64,000 nt of DNA. It comes from Clonostachys chloroleuca (Eukaryota; Ascomycota; Sordariomycetes; Hypocreales; Bionectriaceae). The notes under the pieces were generated by a model, which saw only the letters and a program-made list of their open reading frames with translations, made no database searches and had not been told where the DNA came from. Shown here in pieces: positions 23,945 to 33,218 of the stretch. Positions within the stretch are counted from its first letter, which is position 1, and each line of letters starts with the position of its first letter. The stretch lies in assembly GCA_037952775.1 (NCBI GenBank), contig JBANAY010000003.1, positions 22,630,001 to 22,694,000 of the forward strand. Direction: 5' to 3'. The translations under genes and the position numbers were made by a program.

Positions 23945-24300
23945 GTTTTCTAATGACCGTGTAACCTTATTTTCCTCCTTGACGAAAGAGGCGCATTCGT
24001 GGCTTTTGGTCTGCTACATAGTAATTACACGAGCCCATTGTCCGACAACACCGGCATGTGGCGAGAAAAGCCAACGCATGGCAAACGAGAGCGACCGGTA
24101 TATTTAGATTCAGAGCGCGCAGTTAAACAAGGGCCGCACTACCACGCGTTTGCTCTTGCATTATTTTATCAAACCCACCCCTGATCCTGGAAGCTGAATG
24201 TAGGATTCACACCGCAGTATAATCTTAATAGTCTATATCAAGATTATGCCAGCTAGGAAGCTAGGAATCCTTCAAACCATCTCGTATAAGCAGCAATCAG

Positions 24301-24308
24301 TATAAAAG
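24301..24308 (+). promoter_or_regulatory. TATA box of the small secreted protein gene
   Basis: TATAAAAG lies 117 bases upstream of the start codon at 24425, at a suitable distance for a fungal promoter with a short leader. Confidence 0.55.
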
Positions 24309-24424
24309 AGCCATCGTCCTCAGGTGTTCTCAATCTGATTCTGCAGACAGCATTAAAATAATACACTCAATTTCTTACCACAGTCTCTGATTCTCAACAC
24401 TCTCTACTACGATATATTTACAAA

Positions 24425-24772
24425 ATGAAGCTTTCTAAACTCGTCTTTGTTGCCACCATGCTTGGTGCTACAGCTGCCATTGATCACCCTGGCCTCGATC
24501 TCGAGCGCAGAGAACTTGATCTCGAGCGCCGAGAGTTGGAATTCGAGCACAAGGCTCGGGCCTGGATGGCGACCAGAGATGCCCGAGACGCTCTCAACCC
24601 CCGAGCAACATGCAGTGGCTATTGCGGATATCCCACCATGCCTCGGTGCTCTGCTGGCTGTATCTGCCAGCGAGGATCGTGTGTCGCTATGGGGTTACCT
24701 AGTCCCCCACCTTCTCCCCAGGGCAAAAAGGGTGGCAAGGGGGGCAAAGGGGGGCGCAAGAGGAGCACATAA
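24425..24772 (+). CDS. small secreted Cys-rich protein with LERREL repeats, 115 aa
   Basis: Single exon, not recognised as a member of a named family. Residues 1-18 form a signal peptide (MKLSKLVFVATMLGATAA). Next come near-identical units LDLERRE, LDLERRE and LEFEHKA; the Arg-Arg pairs are candidate kexin sites, so this part may be a propeptide. A compact block of six cysteines follows at about residues 63-86 (spacing CX3CX8CX3CXCX5C), ending in a Pro-rich linker and a Gly/Lys tail (GKKGGKGGKGGRKRST). Six cysteines in 24 residues suggest a small disulfide-knotted peptide. Secreted proteins of this design include effectors, antimicrobial peptides and signalling peptides; no specific activity can be assigned. 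A TATA box lies 117 bases upstream. Confidence 0.75.
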   Translation: MKLSKLVFVATMLGATAAIDHPGLDLERRELDLERRELEFEHKARAWMATRDARDALNPRATCSGYCGYPTMPRCSAGCICQRGSCVAMGLPSPPPSPQGKKGGKGGKGGRKRST

Positions 24773-26142
24773 GTAACGAGTATGCGCCACTCGTTGCCCG
24801 CGGAAGGTTGGAGGGGTTTTTTTTTTTTTTCATGTGGCTTTCGTTGCCATCAGAAGATTGGCTTTCTTGTACCCCTGATGGATTGATGGTATTGTGGAAG
24901 ATCACACTTATACAACCGGGATTACCTTGTTTTTGAGTAGAAACTGGTGGATTCAGCTACGGGGCCGATACCAACCGTCCAGTCAAAGTTAATAAACCAT
25001 TCATTTCCAATCCCAATCAATTTATCAAAGCCAGAGTTACCTTCTTTATATAAGGGGTACATGTATGCCTAGTCTAACTTAACAAAAATATTGTGTGAGC
25101 TGATTCATAGCGTTCTGAAAAGTATGGCTGGATGAAATAAGAGCCGCAAGCTGCTTTTCCGCATCGTCCTCATGGATCTGCAATCGCGTCACCAGCGACT
25201 GAGTCAACCCTTTTACCGGGCGAAGGCCTGGTTATTATAAGCTTGTATGCTGATAATCGATCGCTAGGATTAGGTAATTGCCCTAGTACCAATTCAAACT
25301 GCTCAATCTATAATAATAATTGAGCGCAAATGCTGAGACCCTACTGGTACTACTAGCCTTCTCCTCAAATATAGCTTCCCACTCTGTAGCAGGAATTACT
25401 TTTCTTTTGCCTTATATCTGTTAAGCAAGAGCTGAACTTTCGCCTCGACGGTCCGCATATATTCTTGTAGGTCGTTAGACGTATCGGCGATCAAATCCTA
25501 AAAGTCTTCAATAGGGGTTATAGCAGCAACATAACTACAGCATATTCCAACGTATCTATCTACTTAGGGATAGCCTAGGATACAAGTATTCACATATTTG
25601 CGTTTGCCAAGGCTATATCAATGGTAAATTTATACCCAGCTAGCATAGACTTAAAATCGTCTATATCTCCTTGAAGATATTTCTGCATAATCCAGTCGCA
25701 GATGCTGGGTCGGGAGCCTGTCGAAGGTTGCTGAGCATGAGGCCAAAAAGGATGCCAAACAGAGAAAGGGGCAAAGTCGGCAAGGGGCAATGGAAAAGGA
25801 GAGACGAATATCAGGAGCTACAATTGGCCCGCGGAGGAAGGTGAGTCGATTTAAGGCTAAAGAGACAAAACTGCCAGAGACTCGGCTAGAATTGAGAAGG
25901 AATCTGTACGGGAGGGCATGAAGGCAGCTGAAGAAAATCGACGATTGGAGAGGAAAAGGGTAGCGAATGGACTCATTACATGAACTCTTCTATCAGATAT
26001 TGAATCAAGTTCACAGCTATCCTGAACCCCTATCAACCTCAACGGAAGATTTAACGTCCATCACGTACCATCACTGAATATAAACACACAGACTCGGTAT
26101 TCCCTCAAGATAATAGATTGGTGAATTTACCCAATCACCTCG
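24773..26142. other. intergenic with repeat debris
   Basis: Starts with a near-repeat (TCGTTGCC...GTTGG at 24792 and TCGTTGCC...ATTGG at 24841) split by a T14 run. It also contains a decayed STAND-type domain (separate entry). Around 25880-25970 the plus strand encodes a short charged, coil-like stretch (ARDSARIEKESVREGMK) framed by stops, possibly a transposase tail remnant; this is weak. Confidence 0.4.
25396..25790 (-). pseudogene. decayed STAND-type fungal N-terminal domain (resembles azaphilone cluster protein L N-terminus)
   Basis: The minus strand reads DWIMQKYLQGDIDDFKSML then AGYKFTIDIALANANM, which closely recalls the domain I know from fungal STAND and ankyrin proteins (PF17111 type), where a GDI-FK-ML-AGYK-TI-IALADAN pattern is followed by a helical segment. 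After ANANM there are several stops and a frame change; then EDF, a TAG stop, and DLIADTSNDLQEYMRTVEAK follows, matching the expected helix. The TAG would be CAG with one C-to-T change. No NTPase or repeat domain follows. The family match is from memory and needs a profile search. Confidence 0.5.
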
Positions 26143-28159
26143 CTATTTCTTCTCCTCGATGTGGGAGGAATCAGCCCGCGCTTGATCCATCTTCTCATCC
26201 AGTATCTCTTCATTTTCTTCTTCTTCGATGGCATTTTTATACAGGCCCTTTTTTATGTCTCGCTGCCAAAGCACGTAACCTGTCAGGAACAAAGACACCC
26301 AAACGACGCAGAGACAAACGCTTGCGGTGAAGCCTCGTGTCCACTGGGGCCCTTCTGTAACTGGGAATACCACGACGTTATACCACGTGAAAAAAGCCCA
26401 GCCGACTGTCATCTAGACGTACCACAGGTATTAGTACTTGAAAATATCGAGGAAGAACCCTAAATGTGTATCAACGGCTTTGTGAAAGGGGTGTTTCTCA
26501 CCATAGCGCCAGTAGTGAAACTCTTGGCTTCGTTGTCATCCTTCATGATAAGATGCACAAAAGGGAATAGCATTGGAGTAATGCAGGAGTTGAATCCCAT
26601 AAGAAACCACGTAGCGAATTTCATTCCAGTGGGTATGTACCAGATACGGAGACATATGTTGGAAAAGAGCAAGATTGTCCCCGAAAAGAGGACTGGCATC
26701 CAGATGGGGTAGACCCTTTGAGAGTGAGAAGTTAGCGAACAGCACACGACACTAGAATCGAGCATAGAGAACAGTGACATTTCAAACACAATCAAACACT
26801 TACATGACAAACTGAGGAACCAAGATACCGCATACAATTGCCATCAGTTGCGTACCCGTAGGTAGAATGTTGATCAGTTCCACAGAGTATTGGCCCGTAG
26901 ACTTGACCCAGATACCCATTTGGCCGCCAACCCAGGTCGTCAATTGGAAACTAGTCGCACACAGATATGTTAATTTCTTGATTCCAAGTGTTTTTCGGGC
27001 GTGGAAACGTATGTCTCACCTAGTATAAGTAGCGACGGCAAAGTAAAAGTGCCAGTGCGTAAAGACACGCCTCAGCATGCGCTTTCCAATTTTCCGGCTC
27101 TTCCGTACACCATCATCCTGCATTCTCGCCTGAGCCAGCTTTTGTTCCGACTCTTTGAGCCACCAGACGCGAGGATTTGTTGTTGGCAGACCAGGAAACA
27201 AGAAGAAACCAGCGATGGCAATGGGGAGACTAATGATACCATCCACGATGAAGACCCAGCGCCTAAATAAGAGGTCAGCCAAATTTCATGATTTGAGAGA
27301 GCATGAGAGAACAACGCACCATCCCTCCATGCCAAGCTTCCCATCCAGTCCAGCATGAGCGGCGGCCTGCATATATCCACCAAAAGCAGCGCCGATATTG
27401 CTGGAGACATACCAAACTCCAGCTCGTTTGAATACTTCATCTGAGCGATACCAGGAGGACAGAATGTAGAGCGATCCGGTAGCGGCAGGAGTTTCAAACA
27501 GGCCCATGAGAAATCTCATGCCGAATATCATTTGAGAGCTATTATTCCGGCACTGAATAAACGTAATGATTGACCACAAGGTCTCGCAGATCGGGAGATA
27601 CCAGCGAGCCAAATTGGGGCGAGAGATGATCATCATGGATGGGATTTCCAGGATCATGTACCCAATATTGTAAAACGTGCTGAATAAGTTGTACTCGACT
27701 CCTTTGATATTGAGGTCCTCCTTCATCCCCGAGTTATAGGCATTGGTGATGTTTGACTGATCAAGCCACTTGATAAAGACTACTATTCATTAGTTCGGAG
27801 GGCTGCACATTGTCCATCAGATTGCTAGAAACATACATAACAAACAGCTATCGCTATGATTAGTACAGTGATGCGATCAGAACAGTTGGGGGCGGAGCAT
27901 ACATAAGAGGAAGGATGATGCGGTCCTGCTTCTTGAGAAGGGCCTTCTCTTCCTTACTATAATGGCTTGGGTACCAGTCAAAGATGTATAGCCAAGCCAG
28001 TTTCAAATTTTTATTAGGCTTTTTGGTGGCCGAGCTGACCACGACACCGTTCTTGACCACGGGATGAGAACCAATAGGCTCGTCACCATTGACCTCCCGA
28101 GTGACTGTGGGTTCCACGGTGATCTCGTCATCTGTCTTCCGTTGCTGTTGAGTCGCCAT
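26143..28159 (-). CDS. MFS permease, pantothenate/allantoate (Fen2/Liz1-like) type, 7 exons including an 11-nt exon, 533 aa
   Basis: Exons (minus) are 28159-27903, 27847-27837, 27779-27320, 27262-27020, 26950-26804, 26715-26502 and 26412-26143. The second exon is just 11 nt; it completes LPLICLLFFIKWLDQ, which flows into [19 protein letters not shown], the diagnostic first-helix region of this family. Further signatures are [34 protein letters not shown], and [16 protein letters not shown] 6-nt longer version of the small exon would also keep frame. The charged C-tail ends EEKK. Such permeases import vitamin-like or carboxylated small molecules with protons. It is divergent from a GH88 gene, so uptake of an unsaturated uronate or its disaccharide is a fair hypothesis. 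Confidence 0.9.
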
Positions 28160-28979
28160 TGTGGCTTTAGACTCGCTCTTCCGGGCTGGTATGGTTACCC
28201 TGAGAGGGGGAGCTAATCCTCGCGAGAGGACACAATGAAAAGGTCAAAGATATCACAGGCGGAGTGATTGAACTTCAGATGGGATGAATGAACCCAGCTG
28301 TTGATCTTGACGAGAAGAGGTTCGAACATTGAGAGGATGGGCGGGACTCTTATTCATAGCAAGATTCCCTTGCAAGACTCGTCACGTACCCCATGGGCAA
28401 GGCCAAGATGTCCACGGGGTAGTGGTTACTCCACATGGCGCCACCAATTTCCCCGCATGAGAGTAGCATCTCCATGGAACAGGGGCAATAGTTGCGGTCT
28501 GTAGTCGGAACCCTTAGTAATCCCAGATAACAAGCCCAGAAAGGACTGGCCTCGGCGCATGTAGTGCGGTCTCCGGATGAGTTCGCCTCCGAGCATGGGC
28601 TTATGGCGTTGGTTACTTGTCAAGACGTGCAATGTCCCGGACAAGTAGTCCGGTGCACCGGAAATTTCGGGATAATTCCAATGAATAGTTCCCAATGATG
28701 TCTTGACAACAGGATCCTTCTTCCATGTTAGGGATGCAACGCGATCTGAAGTTGATAAAGTTGGTCACCATGCAATAAAAAAGCGCTATGAGAGCGCATC
28801 CAAAACTCGTCAGCAGACTTTTGCTCGATCAAACTTCTTGCATATTCCAAGTTGACACCATCTCCTTTCTTGCTATGCCACATCACATTCTCATTACTTG
28901 GAACAGGACACATCCCACCACGAACTTGGAAATCTCGGCCCCCCTAAAACAGAGACATCCCCAAAATTGAGCCGCTACC
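28160..28979. promoter_or_regulatory. bidirectional promoter of the permease and GH88 genes
   Basis: An 820-bp divergent region with no gene of its own. Its main feature is the palindrome at 28649-28662; several CCGG-rich half sites surround it. Confidence 0.5.
28649..28662. promoter_or_regulatory. perfect 14-bp palindrome TCCGGTGCACCGGA, candidate Zn2Cys6 site
   Basis: The core is CGG-N4-CCG, the inverted triplet layout bound by dimeric Zn2Cys6 factors. A further inverted pair CCGGAC...GTCCGG overlaps its left side (28637-28653). It sits 490 bases from the permease start and 318 from the GH88 start, a good position for joint control of both. Confidence 0.5.
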
Positions 28980-30716
28980 ATGCAGAATAACAACAGCAAT
29001 GATGCTGCATCCTTCAATGCTCAGCATGAAGTGCCTGTGGCAAGCAATGCACTTATGGAATCTGTTCAAGCCAACCCTCATGACTCCCAACAGCATACGT
29101 CTAATACACCTGATGTGGAACAGCCGAAAACACCGCCACATGATAGAGAGTCGTTTCAGAGGGAACAGCCTCATCTGAGTATCCTGTCACCGACTGACTC
29201 GCTCCGAACCCAGCCACCTGGCTCTGATGGCAGTTGCGAAGCCGACAATCAAAGCTTAAACAGTCCACTTACAGAACCGAATCCTTCCACCGAAGATGGC
29301 ACCGTTTTCAATGAGGGCATCACAATTGGCACAGAACTCGCGGACCTTTATGCCGAAAACATCCTAGCAAAAGTCTATCGGACAGCGTGCAAGTCCATGA
29401 TTGGGGAAAGAAGGTTCCCCGATTATTTCCCCGAATATGTTCCCCAAGATGGTCCAGATGCTGGGAGTTATACACTACGGGAAGCAGAGTTCTGGACGTG
29501 TGGCTTCTTCCCCGGATCACTGTACTCATTGCTGGAAAGGGCCACACGTTTCCCCGCACATCTTGGAAGCCCAAATATTACTTCTTCACAACAACCCAAT
29601 GGCATCAGCATACAGACCATTCGCCTGAACCTCCAAGCGCTGTGCGATACCTGGTCCAGACCGTTACACGAAATGACCGACCGTACAGACACCCATGATA
29701 TAGGATTCATCGTTATGCCAGCGTTGCGTCTCGATTGGGAACTTACGGGAAATTTACGAAGCCTAGACTCTATCATCCAGGCTGCAAAGAGCCTGGCGAC
29801 TAGATATATTCCCACCTCGGGAGCCATCCGGAGTTGGGACTTATTACTAAAGAAGAACCTGGAAATTCGAGATCAAACCGAGAATATGATTCTCATCATT
29901 GACAGCCTGTGTAATCTGGATCTTCTCTATTATGCTGCTAGTCACATGGCCGACGGAAAGGAACTCTACGACATAGCTACTTCTCATGCGCGAGTGTTAC
30001 TTCGAACACACTTAAGAAAAGAGCCTCCCATGTCTCTAGACAGTCTAGCATATAAGGGTGCTTGGTATTCGACATGCCATGTGGCCAACATAGATCCCCG
30101 AAATGGAGAGCTGAAAGCACGCCTGACTCACCAAGGTTACGATAACGAATCCACATGGGCCCGTGGCCAGTCGTGGGGCATTTTGGGATACGCGCAGACA
30201 TACATGTCTACCAAAGACGACGAGTTCCTCTGGGCAGCATGCGGGTTAGCCGAGTACTTCCTCCACAGACTGAAGACGGCTCCAGATTGCGTTCCCCAGG
30301 GCACTCGGCTGGTCCCTCTGTGGGATTTTGATGCTCCAATTGATAATCCCACGAGCCCATTGCGCGATTCCTCGGCTGGCGCCATTGCTGCCAACGGCAT
30401 GCTAGTGCTCTCGCAGGGATTGGCGGCTGCAGGCCAAGATAAACTCTCCATCAGATACCGCCGAGCAGCGGTTGATATTGTCCATGAGCTTCTCGACTTT
30501 GCCCAGGCACCTGAAAAGGCTCGCCTCGTCCGGGGAAGCACAAGTGCAATCACGGTTGAAGATGAAACGCCCCAATCCTTTGATGCGATCCTCAAGTTTG
30601 GTACAGCCAACAATAACCAATACTCTAAGAAGCGATATTCTAATCACGGTCTGGTCTATGGAGATTATTATCTGGTCGAATTTGGCAATCGGCTGCTGCG
30701 AATGGGTCTCGTGTGA
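28980..30716 (+). CDS. GH88-like unsaturated glucuronyl hydrolase, single exon, 578 aa
   Basis: The catalytic (alpha/alpha)6-barrel starts near residue 118 (ELADLYAENILAKVY). GH88 features in order: FWTCGFFPGSLY, the Asp in DTHDIGFIVMPAL, the second acidic site in LIIDSLCNLDLLYYAA, GYDNESTWARGQSWGI, and PLWDFDAP followed by RDSSAGAIAANGML. In the family, paired Asp residues of the first two sites drive hydration and breakage of delta-4,5-unsaturated uronic acids at the non-reducing end of oligosaccharides released by polysaccharide lyases. No signal peptide is visible, so it should act inside the cell on imported disaccharides. The first 115 residues are a polar, probably disordered extension not usual for the family; the true start could lie further in. 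The divergent permease fits as its supplier. Confidence 0.9.
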   Translation: MQNNNSNDAASFNAQHEVPVASNALMESVQANPHDSQQHTSNTPDVEQPKTPPHDRESFQREQPHLSILSPTDSLRTQPPGSDGSCEADNQSLNSPLTEPNPSTEDGTVFNEGITIGTELADLYAENILAKVYRTACKSMIGERRFPDYFPEYVPQDGPDAGSYTLREAEFWTCGFFPGSLYSLLERATRFPAHLGSPNITSSQQPNGISIQTIRLNLQALCDTWSRPLHEMTDRTDTHDIGFIVMPALRLDWELTGNLRSLDSIIQAAKSLATRYIPTSGAIRSWDLLLKKNLEIRDQTENMILIIDSLCNLDLLYYAASHMADGKELYDIATSHARVLLRTHLRKEPPMSLDSLAYKGAWYSTCHVANIDPRNGELKARLTHQGYDNESTWARGQSWGILGYAQTYMSTKDDEFLWAACGLAEYFLHRLKTAPDCVPQGTRLVPLWDFDAPIDNPTSPLRDSSAGAIAANGMLVLSQGLAAAGQDKLSIRYRRAAVDIVHELLDFAQAPEKARLVRGSTSAITVEDETPQSFDAILKFGTANNNQYSKKRYSNHGLVYGDYYLVEFGNRLLRMGLV

Positions 30717-32166
30717 GCTGTGATGAGCGCCGTTTTGTTACATTTATCATAGACATTATATCTAGAAGTTACAGATTTTTCCTACCTCGATAACCAGCCA
30801 GTATAATCTATGCACTTACAGCAGATCGCTCTCCCATGGGTCAGAATAACTGACCAGCCCAGCCCAGTCGCAACGTCGGTAACTCGGTTGATTTCAAAGA
30901 CAAAACAAATGTCTCCTCTTAAATCAGTTCGGTCTTTCTACGACGAGTATATTTCATGGTTATTTAAATGATGTTAAATGCGCCAGATATGGAGAGAAAG
31001 TGTGTCACGAAATTACTTCCAAAGTATGTACCAAGAGACTTGCCTCAATGGATGTTACCGTAGCTCAGTCAATTTACCTGAGTGAATTGGACACAGGTTC
31101 GGCCAATTGTTGCTGCTCGGTAATCTGAGTCACAATGTTCCTATCTCTTCACGAAAAGGCGGGGGGTATGTACTGCAAGGGTGCCGGGCGAGGTCTTACG
31201 GACGACGGAACATCAACTGCCCTGCCAGCCCGTTAACCCAGCAATCCAATATTTCCCAGACTGGGCCGCGTCATTTTAGACCATTATCCAATAAGCTTAT
31301 ATCGGGACATTTTTACCGAGGGCTTGGGCCAGCGGGGCCTACCACTCTCACGAAGCACCTTACATGTGAGCAACGGTAAGTTGGAGGTGCCATGCTCGGG
31401 ACAATGAGAGCGAGGCTCGGGTTTATAAGACAGTCCCTTGTGCTTAAGGCCTCAATAGTATCCAAGATGGTAGGTGCAGCATGTAATTTTTCAATAGAGT
31501 CAAAGTCGGGAACACCGAATGGAGTGATTAGAATGGGTGTAATCCCGCTGGTTAACTCAAAAGCGGATAGTACATCTATATCTCTAGGCTTCTTTTTACC
31601 AAATGAGACTACCAATTACAAATACTCAGTACACATTTCTCTAAGTTGGACTGGTAGAGATCTATCAAGTATTCTCGGCGATGGAGGGAAATCTCTGATC
31701 GAAGGGATCTTTACTATGGCAGGACAGAAGTTATCTGTGGCAACGGCACTCTTGCTCCGAATCACACTCAACTCCAAAGCCGTGTTTATTGTAGAATAGC
31801 AACTAGTAGTGCCTCCAGCACCTCAAGAGGATTCTATTGCATCATTATTTGTACTATCGATCACATGACACAGGCACGATGAAGATTTTGTCAAGTGTCG
31901 CCAATTTCAATTTAAGAACTACCTACTTGAACTCAATTTTCATTTTTTCCTCCAAATTTCTGACCATTATTGCCCATCTTTCTTTCTGTAGTGAAAATTC
32001 AAAACTCAAATCCAAAACTTGAAAATCGGTCAAAGTCTCAAAGTGTAACTCAGTTTCCTTTTTTTATCCCAACCTCAAACCGAAAACAATCCGTAACATC
32101 CGTGATTTCTACCCTTCCTTGTCCTTGATTCGCCTCAATACACCATTCATAGCTGTTGACAAAAGT
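30717..32166. other. intergenic with a two-strand open segment
   Basis: No recognised gene. At 31392-31799 the plus strand is open for 135 codons. The opposite strand is also nearly open across the same span (31313-31800), broken once by TAA. Neither reading shows a known domain. This could be a decayed mobile element or chance. Confidence 0.35.
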
Positions 32167-33218
32167 TCATGCTGCGTCTGGGGTTGAGTCCAGCTTTTTT
32201 GTTCGCTGCATCATCTGCTTCTTGACCCTCAACAAGGAGAACGTCTCGTTAGTCAGGAAGTGCTCCTGCTGATCCCAAAGATACGAGTCGCTGACGGCGA
32301 ACGCCAGCTCCAATGATGGGCTCAGCCCAATGTCAATGAGCAGGTCTCTCATCCGTGCAGCGATGCCGCAAACATGATCTTCGTTCTCTCTGTCGGCTCT
32401 GTGGATCTTGAATGTTCCGCTCTCAGCGTCCGATTCGTATCCCAGCATAAGCCAGCAGCTGCGCAGCCTAGGAAACGCAGACAGGAATTTGGGCAGTCCG
32501 ACGAGCATGGACGGGGTAGTCAGCCGTGTGCCCAGCAGAATAATGTCCTGCGTCTGACCCAGCGCGAGGGCTTGGTCTGCGACGCTGAGACCAAGCAGCT
32601 TCATCGGTCCAAAATTGATCTCGGGCTTGGACGAGACTTTGGTGTAAGTCGCCTCACTAGGATCTTGCCTCCTGCGTACTTCCCTCCTAGCACGTCTCGC
32701 AGCGAAATCTTCAATCGCGAATTCTCGATGCCGCACATACTCCTCGACTCGCTTCATGGGGGGTAATCAAAAAAGCTTACTCCTTGCTGGAGCCTCTCCC
32801 CGAGATTTGCCGACATCATGATGCGTTTTTCAGCGAAGAAGACGGGTTTGCCGAGGCGTCGGAAGCGTCGACAGGTGGAATTGACGATGAGCCAGTCGTT
32901 GATATGCTTGGCCTGGGAAGGGCGCGCTGGGGGTTGACACGGCGTCGTTTCATTGCGCTCGTCTATTGCGTCCTGGCCAGTGGGATTCGTCATTAGTTCC
33001 TCCAAGATGAATTCTGGGAGGAAATCCCATCCGGGGACCTTGTTGGTCATGTGGAAGCGCGGGATGTCAACGCAGTGCTCCAGCCAGAGCGGCGCGTTTT
33101 CTACCTTGTCCTCTGCTGGGGTCGCCTGTTCCGGATTGGTGTCACCTGTTGCCATATCTCCGGCGAGAAGATCGCGCAGGATGTGGATGAGAATCTCATC
33201 TGGGATGCGGTCAATCAT
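32167..33218 (-). CDS. F-box-like protein, apparent frameshift, about 350 aa
   Basis: The N-terminus IDRIPDEILIHILRDLL is the first half of an F-box; its second half (NSTCRRFRRLGKPVFFAEKR) comes after an insertion of about 90 residues, a layout seen in fungal F-box-like proteins. The C-terminal half has LGLSVADQALALGQT, LPKFLSAFPRLRSCWLML, typical of degenerate leucine-rich substrate-binding regions. F-box proteins link substrates to SCF ubiquitin ligases through Skp1. The frame breaks at 32758-32763, a run of six C on the coding strand; a seventh C would join the halves into 350 codons without loss. A 29-41 nt intron starting with GTAAGC is an alternative, but that would be unusually short. 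Upstream exons cannot be excluded. Confidence 0.7.

Larger units (their letters stand above)
22295..24424. other. gene-poor, AT-rich, repeat-bearing region
   Basis: No gene supported in 2.1 kb. It holds AT dinucleotide tracts near 22735-22755 and 22891-22902, a diverged local duplication, an 18-bp exact direct repeat and two adjacent perfect hairpins, listed separately. The look is of an accessory or repeat-decay segment. Confidence 0.5.

Noticed and set aside
24425..24772. RiPP (dikaritin-like) precursor reading of the small secreted protein
   Set aside because: Repeats are few, lack the typical core-plus-Lys-Arg design, and no UstYa-type or kexin gene lies nearby in the window.
28301..28340. 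tRNA-like B-box string GGTTCGAA near the permease/GH88 promoter, and similar strings elsewhere (10065, 42839)
   Set aside because: No cloverleaf or A-box partner could be drawn around any of them, so no tRNA is claimed.
32757..32800. Short intron joining the two halves of the first F-box gene
   Set aside because: The possible GT-AG introns are only 29-41 nt, below every other intron here (50 nt or more). One added C in the six-C run explains the break better, although splicing is not fully excluded.
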